From assembly GCA_902362375.1 (NCBI GenBank), contig CABIVS010000005.1, forward strand, positions 437,278 through 501,277: 64,000 nt of DNA, given 5' to 3'. A program made the translations under genes and the position numbers. The notes below the pieces were generated by a model. It saw only the letters and a program-made list of their open reading frames with translations, had not been told where the DNA came from and ran no database searches. The DNA is from Bacteroidaceae bacterium. GTDB taxonomy: Bacteria > Bacteroidota > Bacteroidia > Bacteroidales > Bacteroidaceae. This document shows, piece after piece, positions 17,397 through 27,500 of this stretch (the stretch's first letter is position 1; every line of letters begins with the position of its first letter).

Positions 17397-18824
17397 ATGA
17401 AAAGATTACTTATCACTCTGCTAGGTGCATGCCTAAGCCAATTGGGAATGGGACAGATAAACAACACATTGGTCGACAGTCAGAAACTTGCTTGGTTTAA
17501 AAATGCTAAGTTTGGAATATTTATGCATTGGGGTGTTTATTCTGTAGGTCGGACATCCGAATCGTGGCCGTTCTTCAGTGGCACTGTCAGCAATAAGGAT
17601 TATATGTCGCAAGCTAAAGAATTTACAGCGAAGAATTTCGATCCCGATCAATGGGCGGATCTGTTTATCCGTGCCGGTGCCCGATATGTCATCTTAACGG
17701 CAATGCATCATGATGGAGTGGCACTGTGGGATACGAAGATAAACAAGAAAACTATCCGTAACCTAACCCCCTGCAAAAAAGACCTGATTGCTGCGTATAC
17801 CGCTGCTATGCAGAAAGCTGGATTGAAAACAGGGCTTTATTATTCCCATGTGGATTGGACAAACCCAGATTACATGAGATTAACACAAGACCTAACTCCC
17901 AAAGAGCTCAAAGAGAAATTAGATATCTCCTATAATTTCGGAAAATTTTGGAATGAGCGCAACGGGAAAGGATATTATACCAATAAGAGATTTACTCCTG
18001 AAGAAAAGAAAATCTGGACACGATTTGTAGATGGACATGACCGCCAGTTACTTGAATTACTATCCGATTATGGACAAATCGATCTCTTATGGTTCGATTT
18101 TATGCACCCAAATGGAGGCGATTTTGTATGGGGTGAAAAAGAATTAAAACAAAAAATATTGCAACAAAATCCTTCTCTGATTGTGAATAACCGAATGGGA
18201 AATGAGGGCGATTATCATACAGCAGAGCGAGGCCTTCCGGTAGTGACTCCAAACGAACCTTGGGAATACTCGCAAACATTAAGCGATCGTTGGGGATACA
18301 TGCCAAACGACAAGAATTATAAATCAACTCGTGAACTGGTAAGAACACTGTGCGAGTGTATCGCAATGGGAGGGAATTTTCTATTGGATATAGGTCCGAA
18401 AGCAGATGGGACTTTTGATCCCGAGCATGTAAAACGCCTGTTGGAAATAGGAGACTGGATAAAGAAAAACGAAGAGGCGGTTTATGAAACACAGGGTGGG
18501 CTTCTACCAGGTCATTTCTATGGTCCCACCGCTCTCTCACATGACAAAAAGACATTATTTCTCTACCTTTTTGATGATCCCAAAGAAGATATACAAATTA
18601 AAGGCATTCATAGTAAATTAAAACAAGCAACCATTCTCGGACATCCGGAAGAAACCCTAACCACACGCCGGGTTGGCGGAGCTGATTGGGCAAACATACC
18701 TGGAATGATTCTCGTGGATATACCCCGTGGATTACTGGATGATAAAGTAACAGTCGTAAAACTAGAATTTGAGGAACCTATCAATCTTTACCGGGAAAAA
18801 GGAAGGGATATAGTGAATAACTGA
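17397..18824 (+). CDS. GH29 alpha-L-fucosidase
   Basis: A 475-residue exported enzyme with signal peptide MKRLLITLLGACLSQLGMGQ. The GH29 barrel shows WFKNAKFGIFMHWGVYSVG at the start, YVILTAMHHDGVALWDT, GLYYSHVDW, the nucleophile Asp234 in LLWFDFMHP, and the WGYMPNDKNY and GGNFLLDIGPKADG motifs. GH29 enzymes hydrolyse terminal alpha-L-fucosides with retention, here probably on oligosaccharides in the periplasm. It follows the jelly-roll gene by 41 bp in the same direction and ends the first plus-strand group; a regulatory region lies downstream. Linkage specificity (alpha-1,2 versus 1,3/1,4) cannot be judged. Confidence 0.93.
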   Translation: MKRLLITLLGACLSQLGMGQINNTLVDSQKLAWFKNAKFGIFMHWGVYSVGRTSESWPFFSGTVSNKDYMSQAKEFTAKNFDPDQWADLFIRAGARYVILTAMHHDGVALWDTKINKKTIRNLTPCKKDLIAAYTAAMQKAGLKTGLYYSHVDWTNPDYMRLTQDLTPKELKEKLDISYNFGKFWNERNGKGYYTNKRFTPEEKKIWTRFVDGHDRQLLELLSDYGQIDLLWFDFMHPNGGDFVWGEKELKQKILQQNPSLIVNNRMGNEGDYHTAERGLPVVTPNEPWEYSQTLSDRWGYMPNDKNYKSTRELVRTLCECIAMGGNFLLDIGPKADGTFDPEHVKRLLEIGDWIKKNEEAVYETQGGLLPGHFYGPTALSHDKKTLFLYLFDDPKEDIQIKGIHSKLKQATILGHPEETLTTRRVGGADWANIPGMILVDIPRGLLDDKVTVVKLEFEEPINLYREKGRDIVNN

Positions 18825-18902
18825 TTATAGCACAATGAATCATACATGTTACAATCTGACTGCTATTTATACCTACAGTTTGCACATTCTCACATATAAA
18901 TA

Positions 18903-18982
18903 GCACATTTTGCTAATTCCCGAATTATGCTATGTATATGTAGAAAAGTGCAACCCTTATAATTAACACGTTATTATTTTTG
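18903..18982 (+). promoter_or_regulatory. Putative HTCS operator and -7 promoter, copy 1
   Basis: A ~51-bp element from GCACATTTTGCTAATTCC through GAATTATGCTATGTATATG to GTGCAA (18903-18953) closely resembles the one upstream of the first susC gene (24350-24401). In both, the distance from the element to the -7 box is the same; here the box is TATTTTTG at 18975-18982. No TTTG -33 element is evident, which fits activator dependence. The AraC-type domain of the PUL sensor is the obvious candidate ligand (inference). Confidence 0.6.
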
Positions 18983-19030
18983 CATCCAATAGCATATCTT
19001 TTTTAAATACGCATCAAAAAAATAAATATT

Positions 19031-20452
19031 ATGAAAAATGTACTAATTAAAACAGCCTTTATTTTCTTTGGTTTATCTTTATGCAACTGTTCCAACAGCA
19101 AAGATCCCAGCGACCTTTTGCCACCTTATGTGATCCCCGAAATACCTAACACTCCGGAACAACCTGACGAAGCAGGACCACAACCCGGTAATGGTACCGA
19201 CTATTATGTGTCTTCAACTCTTGGAAGTGACGACAATGCCGGTACTGCAGAAAAACCATTCCAATCAATAGCCAAAGCCGCCGGAGTTGCCAAACCGGGG
19301 GATAAAGTAAACATCATGAATGGTACTTATACCACAAAGTCTGGTCCTATACTGAACCTGAAGTCGCAACAGTCCGGAACAGAAGGCAATTATATTACCT
19401 ATCGGGCACATGCCGGGCACAAACCGATTATTTATGCAACGGGAGAGGTATGGAATGCCATACAAATTAATGCCTCGTACATCATTATAGATGGCCTTGA
19501 GCTCAAAGGTGACAATGCCAGTCTTACTTACGAAGCGGCTAAAAAGGCGTATGACGATGCCAAAGCCGGTACTGTCTCCCCCCAGGGCAAGTTCAACACC
19601 AATGCACTCACCATCGGAGGCTCCAAAAAAGAATCACAACTGCCCCACCACGTGACGGTAAGGAATTGTGTAGTGCACGATTTTCCAGGTTCGGGGCTGA
19701 ATGCTATCCAGGCAGATTACATCCGGCTGGAAAACAATGTGGTTTATAACACTTCCTGGTATACCATGTATGCAACAAGCGGCATGAGTATCCTTTGTCC
19801 CTACAACAGTGATGGTAATGAAGGGTATAAAATAATTATACGCAACAACACTTGTTATAATAATAAAACAACTGTTCCATGGATTAATACCAATAAGTTA
19901 TCCGATGGGAACGGCATTATTATAGATATAAACAATAAACCCTACGATGGAGGAGTTATTGAAACAAACGAGCCTTACCGTGCCCGCACCTTGGTGCAGA
20001 ACAACGTTTGCTACAATAACGGAGGTTCGGGCATACATGCTTTCGAATCCAACCATGTCGATATAGTGAATAACACTGCATATAAGAACGCCCGGGTAAT
20101 GACAACCTGCGGGAATATATATGCAGCGTATGCTGAAGACGTGTACATTCTTAATAATATTATACATGCAGGCGGCGGAGTTTGTACTACCAACAACTAC
20201 AACCAGAACGTTATATATGATTACAATATCTATTTTGACGGAACCGTAGCCGCACCGGGTAGAAATGATAAAACAGCCGACCCAAAATTCAAAAAAGCCT
20301 CTGTTGACCCCATCGAAGCTAATTTCAAGGTGGAAGATAGCAGTCCGGCCATCGACTCGGGAACACAAGCCAAAAGCCCGGCCAAAGACCAAGAAGGCGC
20401 TATCCGTCCTAAGGGTGCCGGTATAGACCGTGGAGCCTATGAAATAAAATAA
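19031..20452 (+). CDS. Right-handed beta-helix lipoprotein, candidate polysaccharide lyase
   Basis: A 473-residue lipoprotein (signal ending SLCNC, Cys20) with a Pro-rich linker, then DYYVSSTLGSDDNAGTAEKPF, the DUF1565-type start of secreted beta-helix enzymes. Rungs include YIIIDGLELKGDNASL, HHVTVRNCVVHDFPGSGL, YRARTLVQNNVCYNNGGSGI and VYILNNIIHAGGG. The end (SSPAIDSGTQ, GAGIDRGAYE) is the choice-of-anchor-Q-like tail typical of such proteins. The organisation recalls PL9-type lyases, and a lyase would supply the GH88 substrate, but I see no certain catalytic Lys/Asp set. It is the first gene behind the putative HTCS operator, 40 bp before the next lipoprotein gene. Likely surface or periplasmic. 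Confidence 0.6.
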   Translation: MKNVLIKTAFIFFGLSLCNCSNSKDPSDLLPPYVIPEIPNTPEQPDEAGPQPGNGTDYYVSSTLGSDDNAGTAEKPFQSIAKAAGVAKPGDKVNIMNGTYTTKSGPILNLKSQQSGTEGNYITYRAHAGHKPIIYATGEVWNAIQINASYIIIDGLELKGDNASLTYEAAKKAYDDAKAGTVSPQGKFNTNALTIGGSKKESQLPHHVTVRNCVVHDFPGSGLNAIQADYIRLENNVVYNTSWYTMYATSGMSILCPYNSDGNEGYKIIIRNNTCYNNKTTVPWINTNKLSDGNGIIIDINNKPYDGGVIETNEPYRARTLVQNNVCYNNGGSGIHAFESNHVDIVNNTAYKNARVMTTCGNIYAAYAEDVYILNNIIHAGGGVCTTNNYNQNVIYDYNIYFDGTVAAPGRNDKTADPKFKKASVDPIEANFKVEDSSPAIDSGTQAKSPAKDQEGAIRPKGAGIDRGAYEIK

Positions 20453-20492
20453 AGATCAAATCACTTTTAAACCTCAAATAAATAAGTACTAT

Positions 20493-22181
20493 ATGTTAAA
20501 ACAAATTTCATTTAGATTGTACCTGTTGGCGATAGCCCTGTGTTGTACTGTGTTTTTAGCAACCTCATGCTCCGATGACGAAGAAGGTATCCGGGTAACG
20601 AATGTGAGTTTAAATGAATCCGAACTTTCAATAGTTGCAGGTCAAAAGCAAATACTTACAGCAACCATCACCCCCGAAGATGCAACCAATAAAGAGGTGA
20701 TCTGGAAGTCAAGCGATGAAAGTGTAGCTACAGTGAATGAAACTGGTGAAGTTACAGCTATATCTAAAGGTGATGTTGTAATTACTGTGACTACTGTGGA
20801 TGGCAATAAAACTGCCAGATGTTTGTTTATTGTAGAGAAAGCCACAATTCCTGTAACAAGTGTCAGTTTAAATAAAACTGAACTATCTCTGTTTACTGAT
20901 AAGAAAGAAACCCTCATAGCAACTATTACACCTGATGAAGCTACAGTGAAAACAGTGACTTGGGAGTCAAGCAATGAAGCCGTTGCCACAGTGAGTGAAA
21001 CTGGTGAGGTTACAGCCATATCTGTGGGTACAGCAACGATAACTGTTACTTCAGCAGATGGAAATAAAACAGCTACTTGTGATGTTACGGTAGAAGCTCC
21101 TAAGCAGTACACTGTAAAATTCAACACCAATGGAGGCAGCAAGCTGGATGATATCGTACTCAATGAAGGTGAGAGATTAATTCAGCCGGAAAATCCGACT
21201 ATGACAGGTGGCAACACAGCCGAAGGACTTTATCTAGGTATTGTCGACCCTGAAATCAGTGCGACCTTTGATGGATGGTTTACCGATGAGCAACTTACCA
21301 CTGCATACAATTTCAATATGCCGGTAACAAGCGATCTAACCCTTTATGCACGGTGGAATGGCACTGGTCCTGACCCGATTGATGTGAGTGCAGCAGGCGG
21401 AGGCAATATACTGGAAAAAGCCTTTACATATCTTAAGAGCCAGACACTGCAGGCATTGACAGCATACACACTCGTAGTGGCTAGCGATATCACCGCAAAT
21501 GGATTGGCCGAATTTACGAATGCAAACGTTACCCTGACCATTGTGGGTAAAGAGAAAGAACGTGTGATCCAAAAAACAAATGTCGGAAACTTTTTCACAA
21601 TCAGGGCCGGGACGTTAACCTTGGGTAACAACATAAAGATCACCGGTACAGGATTAGGGAAATACCGCGCATGCTATATAACAGGAAATGGCAACTTAGT
21701 AATGAAAAAAGGTTCTAAGATATCCGATTGGGCACATGGCATGACAGGCATCACCGCTGCCGTTTACATGGATAGCGGTACGACAAGCTTTACCATGGAA
21801 GGTGGTGAAATTTGCAATAATGTGATTGAAGCGACGGAGACAGATCAAGTTTTCATGGGTGCGGCAATTACCGCATTCAGAGGAAAAGTCAATATGAAAG
21901 GTGGCCTCATCTCCAATAATAAGATTACAACCAACAGGGCTTCCTGTGAAATTTCAGGAGGTATATATGTTACTGATGGCTGGAATACTGAATTCAATAA
22001 AACAGGGGGAGTTATAAAAGATAATACCGCCAAGATTGATGGAACAGGCACAGGACAAATAGGTCAGCAGGTTTTATGGAAAAAGGGTACTGGTTGGAAG
22101 AAAATCGATGCTAATTTGAGTGCAACCGATAATCCGACTACAAGCAATATGAGTGATCCACTCTGGAAAACTGTAGAATAA
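20493..22181 (+). CDS. Multidomain surface lipoprotein with Ig-like and beta-helix domains
   Basis: A 562-residue lipoprotein; Cys26 is followed by the acidic run SDDEEG, similar to surface-export signals of Bacteroidetes lipoproteins. Two BIG2-type Ig repeats (~residues 35-115 and 120-205) share VTxVSLNxxELSL, ATITPxxAT, WxSSxExVATVxETGEVTAI and GNKTA. A Listeria/Bacteroides repeat follows (YTVKFNTNGGSKLDDIVL to SDLTLYARW). The C-terminal ~270 residues are a short parallel beta-helix (NANVTLTIVGKEKERVI, TLTLGNNIKITGTG, SFTMEGGEICNNVIE, VNMKGGLISNNKI). It is probably a surface glycan-binding or adhesion protein of the PUL. No enzymatic residues are evident. A strong hairpin follows. Confidence 0.75.
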   Translation: MLKQISFRLYLLAIALCCTVFLATSCSDDEEGIRVTNVSLNESELSIVAGQKQILTATITPEDATNKEVIWKSSDESVATVNETGEVTAISKGDVVITVTTVDGNKTARCLFIVEKATIPVTSVSLNKTELSLFTDKKETLIATITPDEATVKTVTWESSNEAVATVSETGEVTAISVGTATITVTSADGNKTATCDVTVEAPKQYTVKFNTNGGSKLDDIVLNEGERLIQPENPTMTGGNTAEGLYLGIVDPEISATFDGWFTDEQLTTAYNFNMPVTSDLTLYARWNGTGPDPIDVSAAGGGNILEKAFTYLKSQTLQALTAYTLVVASDITANGLAEFTNANVTLTIVGKEKERVIQKTNVGNFFTIRAGTLTLGNNIKITGTGLGKYRACYITGNGNLVMKKGSKISDWAHGMTGITAAVYMDSGTTSFTMEGGEICNNVIEATETDQVFMGAAITAFRGKVNMKGGLISNNKITTNRASCEISGGIYVTDGWNTEFNKTGGVIKDNTAKIDGTGTGQIGQQVLWKKGTGWKKIDANLSATDNPTTSNMSDPLWKTVE

Positions 22182-22188
22182 AAATTCC

Positions 22189-22226
22189 TCATACGGATGA
22201 ATACCGCTGGGTATTCATCCGTATGA
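22189..22226 (+). terminator. 17-bp perfect hairpin after the Ig/beta-helix lipoprotein gene
   Basis: TCATACGGATGAATACC (22189-22205) and its exact complement (22210-22226) enclose the 4-nt loop GCTG. The T-tract behind it is short (CCTTTG), so termination or mRNA 3'-end protection are both possible. Confidence 0.7.
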
Positions 22227-22342
22227 CCTTTGAAAAAGAATATATATCAAATCCTGTAAAATGAGTAAAGAATGGAATAACTCTATAAGCAGACATAGCG
22301 ATATAGCTTATGGGGAAACATTCACTTATTAGAATCAACAAC

Positions 22343-24319
22343 ATGAAAAGACTTACATTATTATCCTTATTATTACTATTCGTGTATGCCGCCTACTCCC
22401 AACATGGGCCGCTACAAAAAAATAACATTCCGCTCTTCGGCGCCCAGATATTTATCGAGCCCGGACAAAGCCCGGAACTTATCGACAGTTGGTTTCAAAC
22501 ACTGCACGACAATGGAATGAATGCCTGCCGCATTCGTATGTTCGAATCTTACATGTTACAGGCGGACGGCACTTGGGATTTCACTCTATTTGATTATGCC
22601 TTTCATGCCGCTACACGTCACAATATTAAAATCTATGCCACTTTCTTCCCCGCCACCGAGAAAACAGATATCGGTGGCTGGAAATTCCCTGTTGACGAAG
22701 CACAGAAAGATAAATTCGCACGGTTTATACAAGCCCTCGTCACTCATTACAAAGATTCTCCCGCTCTTTACGGTTGGGTACTGATTAACGAGCCGGGAAT
22801 AGATGCACTTCCTGATACCCCATTTATACGGGATAGTTATGCAGACTGGAAACAGGAAAATCCCTCGAAAGAGTACAAGTCCAACGGTTACCCTGTACTC
22901 ATGGACACCCAGAAACAAAAATTCCAGACTGATATCAACACCTCTTTCCTGCGGTGGATTGCCGACGAAATACGCAAATATGACACCAGCCATGACGTCC
23001 ATGTAAACAACCACGCCATTTTTCAGAATTATGGTCAATACGATTTCCCAGCTTGGCGCACCTTCCTCACCAGCTTAGGTGGTTCGGCTCATGCCGCATG
23101 GCATTTCGGTTACTTCGACAGGCAGCAATATGCACTGGCTATGTTGGCAAACGCCGAGATAATACGCTCCGGTGCCGGTAACCTGCCATGGTTTATGACC
23201 GAACTACAAGGCGGTAACAATACTTACAGTGGTCTGAATGCCATGTGCCCCACACCCGAAGAAATTGTACAATGGCTTTGGATTACTCTCGGTTGCGAAA
23301 GCAAAGGATCTATCTTCTGGATGCTCAACCCTCGCAGTTCGGGCATTGAAGCCGGTGAGTGGACCATGATTGACTTTCAGGGAAAACCCACCGAAAGACT
23401 AGTGGCTGCAAAAGAAGTTTCCCAAGCCGTAACTGCCAATGCCGCGCTTTTCCGTGAACCTCACATCATTCCTTCAGGTATCGACGTGGTGTACTTCAAC
23501 GAATCCCTCTGGGCCGAAAGCCTTATGGCTATAAAAGATGACAGATATCCCGGTCGCCAGCCCGGTGCCGTAATCAAGTCGCCCGTTGCCTGCCTCCGCG
23601 CATTGACCGAACGGGGACTAAACGCCGGACTAAAAAACATCAACGAATACGACTTTACGCAGCACGATTACAGCGGAAAATCCATTATTATTGCTAACCA
23701 GATATCCATTCCCGCTAAATATCGCGAGTCATTGGAGACTTTCGTCGCTCGCGGCGGTACATTATTGGTAGAAGGCCTTACCGCCTTTTTCGACGAAGAT
23801 CTACACAATACCATGAACACCGGATTCACCTTCGAAAAGCTATTTGGCGGCAATATTTCCGAGTTTATCCTCAAAGACAATCTCTTTGATGTGAAAGCAA
23901 ACGGACATACATTACCCACCCATTTGTGGTACGGCCATATTGCAGGACAACAAGATGCAGTAGGAGTACACACATTTGGCAAAGGGCAGGTTATCTGGTT
24001 GCCTTCAACAGTTGCCCTCGGTGCATTTGTGTCGGGTGATTACCGCCCATTGTCGGACTATCTGGTTTCAGTGTTGCCACACTCGACGTCAGCTATCAGC
24101 TTCGACAAACATTATTCCAACATGCTGATGCGTACCCTGAAAGCGGGAAAAGAAACATTGGTAATATGTATCAATAAGTCGGAACGACAAGAAAACGTCT
24201 TACTGAATAATCTGCCGGAAACCAAAAACAGGAAAATCATCTATGCCAATACGGGTTGTAACATAACAGGTGATAAACTGATGATGAGTCCCGAAGGAGT
24301 GCTTGTAGTGCAATTGTAG
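22343..24319 (+). CDS. GH42-like (clan GH-A) exo-glycosidase
   Basis: A 658-residue exported enzyme. I start at ATG 22343, where MKRLTLLSLLLLFVYAAYSQ gives a clean signal peptide; an upstream in-frame ATG adds MGKHSLIRINN without benefit. The N-terminal TIM barrel (~25-390) has the acid/base Glu150 in GWVLINEPGID and the likely nucleophile Glu287 in PWFMTELQGGNNTYSG. A beta-galactosidase trimerisation-like domain (~400-570) with KSIIIANQISI and GGTLLVEGLTAFFDED follows, then a small beta domain. This is the layout of GH42 beta-galactosidases/alpha-L-arabinopyranosidases. Sequence motifs are not canonical GH42, so a related clan A family is possible. It probably trims galactose or arabinose side chains in the periplasm. 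Confidence 0.75.
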   Translation: MKRLTLLSLLLLFVYAAYSQHGPLQKNNIPLFGAQIFIEPGQSPELIDSWFQTLHDNGMNACRIRMFESYMLQADGTWDFTLFDYAFHAATRHNIKIYATFFPATEKTDIGGWKFPVDEAQKDKFARFIQALVTHYKDSPALYGWVLINEPGIDALPDTPFIRDSYADWKQENPSKEYKSNGYPVLMDTQKQKFQTDINTSFLRWIADEIRKYDTSHDVHVNNHAIFQNYGQYDFPAWRTFLTSLGGSAHAAWHFGYFDRQQYALAMLANAEIIRSGAGNLPWFMTELQGGNNTYSGLNAMCPTPEEIVQWLWITLGCESKGSIFWMLNPRSSGIEAGEWTMIDFQGKPTERLVAAKEVSQAVTANAALFREPHIIPSGIDVVYFNESLWAESLMAIKDDRYPGRQPGAVIKSPVACLRALTERGLNAGLKNINEYDFTQHDYSGKSIIIANQISIPAKYRESLETFVARGGTLLVEGLTAFFDEDLHNTMNTGFTFEKLFGGNISEFILKDNLFDVKANGHTLPTHLWYGHIAGQQDAVGVHTFGKGQVIWLPSTVALGAFVSGDYRPLSDYLVSVLPHSTSAISFDKHYSNMLMRTLKAGKETLVICINKSERQENVLLNNLPETKNRKIIYANTGCNITGDKLMMSPEGVLVVQL

Positions 24320-24349
24320 GCTGCTCTAGCACTTTTTCTCAAATCTCTT

Positions 24350-24430
24350 GCATATTTTGTTATAACACTGAATTCTGCTATATATATACGAATATGTGCA
24401 AGTTGACCGGTAGGTTTTATCCTACTTTTG
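24350..24430 (+). promoter_or_regulatory. Putative HTCS operator and -7 promoter, copy 2
   Basis: The element GCATATTTTG...CTGAATTCTGCTATATATA...GTGCAA (24350-24401) aligns with the one at 18903-18953, with the same relation to the -7 box (TACTTTTG, 24423-24430). The susC gene starts 88 bp further on. Confidence 0.6.
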
Positions 24431-24518
24431 CCATCGGATAAGACACAAAACAGAAGTTACTTATCCTATAATAATTAATTCGCTATTAATAATTAATACT
24501 TAGAAAAACGAACTATGT

Positions 24519-27500
24519 ATGAAAAAACACTATCTCTTGTCGGCTGTATTTAGCAGACAGTTATTCGGAGGAATTCCGTTTAAGGTATTACTTTCCTTCA
24601 CACTTTTGTTCGGCATCACATCAATGTTACTGGCGCAGCAGCGAACCGTAACAGGTTTGGTTATAGACAACCTGAAAGAGCCTATGCCCGGACTTACAGT
24701 GATGCTAAAGGGTACAGAAACCGGAACGATTACCAATATTGACGGTAAGTTCAGTATATCTGTACCGGGCAATAATGCAGTACTGGTATTCTCATTTGTG
24801 GGTTACAATACACAGGAAGTTGCAGTAGGTAACCGTTCGGAAATTGTTGTAAATATGACCGAAATGAGCCAGGTAATAGATGAAGTGGTCGTGATAGCCT
24901 ACGGTGTGCAAAAGAAAGAAAGTGTGGTAGGTGCCATTAGCCAGGTAAAAGGAGGCGATCTTCTGAAAGCGGGTGTGCCTTCGGTTTCCGGTTCACTCAC
25001 AGGCCGGGTGCCGGGTATGGTCACTATGCAACAAACCGGTTTACCGGGTGGAAATGAGCCACAGATTTTTGTTCGCGGACTATCCTCATTTCAGGGAAAT
25101 AACCAGCCGTTGGTACTGGTCGATGGCATCGAACGTCCTTTAAGTGACATCGACCCTTCGGAAGTAGAAAGCATTTCGGTATTAAAGGATGCGTCAGCTA
25201 CGGCCGTATATGGTGTGAAAGGTGGTAATGGGGTTATCCTCGTAACGACTAAACGTGGACAGGAAGGACGCATGGAAATTAGCGTCAACTTCGACCAAAC
25301 GTTGAAACAGCCGATAAACGATAATGTACAGGAGCGTTCATATCCTACACTTTTTGCACGCGATCGGATGTACCGCACACAGAATAACTATAACATGGTA
25401 CTCGGTGCGAGTGTACTGGAACACTACCGTAATCCGGTGGATGAGTTCGACCAATATATTTACCCCGACGTAAATGCATGGGATAGAAGTATGAAATCGG
25501 CTGCATGGGATACACGTGCATCGATATCGGCCCGTGGCGGAACAAAGAATGCCAAGTATTTCCTCACGTTAAGTTATCTGCACGAGGGCGACTTGATGAA
25601 GTCGGAACAGACATTGTATGACCCCGATTTCAAATACGACCGTGTGAACTACCGCATGAATTTCGATTTTAACCTTACCAAAAGTACGCAGTTATCCATA
25701 TCCAGCAGCGGATATATCGGCTCGCAGAGCAACGGTGGAAAATCGGAAAATGACGATGGTCCCAATGCAGTAAACAACATCTATACACTACCACCTTATG
25801 TTTCACCTTATGTATATCCGGCCGAATTTGTGGCTAAATATCCTGACCCAAACAATCCAGTGATTGGCGATCGCGTAGCGGGTAACCTACTAAGCACAGC
25901 TAGTGACATGGGTTGGTTTTCCCATAATTACAAAGGAACTTCCCGTACCGTGCGTGACCGTCTGGGCATAGATGCAACACTGGTACAACAATTGGATTTC
26001 ATTACCAAAGGACTATCGCTTAAGGTCTTTTACTCCTATAATAACTATTCAACCTGGACCGGAGGCAACTATGTATACACGGGCGAGAAGTATTTCTTCA
26101 CTTTGTTGGAAGGAGGCGGTTATAAATGGGACCGTATAGTAGGTTCAAACAACGATTATTATAAGGTAGTGGAGGATCCCTATCAGCAACCGCTAAAGCG
26201 TGGCAAAGATCCTTCGTACGACTATGTATACGGGGCACAATTGAACTATAGCCGCAGTTTCGGTGACCATACAGTGGGAGCGTTAGCATTGTTCGACCGC
26301 CGTATCAGCCAGGCAGGTGCAAGCTTTCCGCATTACGAAGAAAAATGGAGCGGCCGTGTTACCTACGATTATATGAGCCGATATATGTTCGAGGCTACGT
26401 TAGGTATTTCAGGGTCCGAACGTTTCGCACCATCTAATCGCTTCGGGTATTTCCCCTCGGTAGCTGTGGGCTGGAATATGTCCAGAGAGAAATTCTTCCA
26501 CAAGATTTTCCCTAAACAATTCAGCAACCTCAAAATGCGCTATTCGTATGGTGAATCAGGTAACGACCAAGTAAACGACTTTCTATATATATCGGACTTT
26601 ACCAATTACAATAGCTATACCACCGGTGCACCAGGAACAAGCAAAGATGTAACTACCGTGCGCGAAGGTGCTGTACCCAATACTACCGCGCGATGGGAGC
26701 GTGCCAAAAAGCATAACTTCGGAGTAGACTTCGGTTTCTTCGATAATTCGCTCACCCTAAGCGCTGAGTTTTATTCGGAACACCGAGACGGTATCCTGAT
26801 GAGCCGCCAAGCAGTACACACATTATTCGGTCAAAGCCTCAAGGCACTGAATATCGGTGAAACCAAAAGACACGGTTACGAGCTCGAACTAAAGTACTTC
26901 GGTAAGGCAGGCAAGGTGAATTACTTTGTTTCGGGTAACTTCAACTTCAACGAGAACCGCATTCTGAATCAGGACGAACCTCTGATGAAACCGGAATACC
27001 AGCGCAGAGAAGGCAAGCCTATCGGTGTATCGTACAGTAACCTGAATATCGGGTACTACCAGAATATGGACGAAATGTATAACTACAACCTCAATCAAAG
27101 TGACTTGAAAGCGGTAGGTGCTGACAAAATACTCGATTTCAATGGTGACGGTAAGCTGGACGGAAACGATGCTATCCCCATGGGATACACGAGTCGCCCC
27201 AATATGACCTATGGCCTTTCAGGAGGAATAGAATATCGCAATTTCGAAGTGAACTTCCTGATACAGGGTACAGCTCAATCAAACCGGAACTGGGGTAGCA
27301 CTTGGAGTCCTTTATTCAGTAATGACCCTAACCAGTTATTTATTAAGATAAAAGGACGTGATGATATGTGGACACCCGATAACCGTGATGCAAAATACGG
27401 TATTATTGGAGGATATGATGAAGGTACTGCTAAAAATGGTTGGAAACCAGCCAGTAAGGCATTGGTCAATGCCAGTTACATTCGATTAAAGTCGCTGGAA

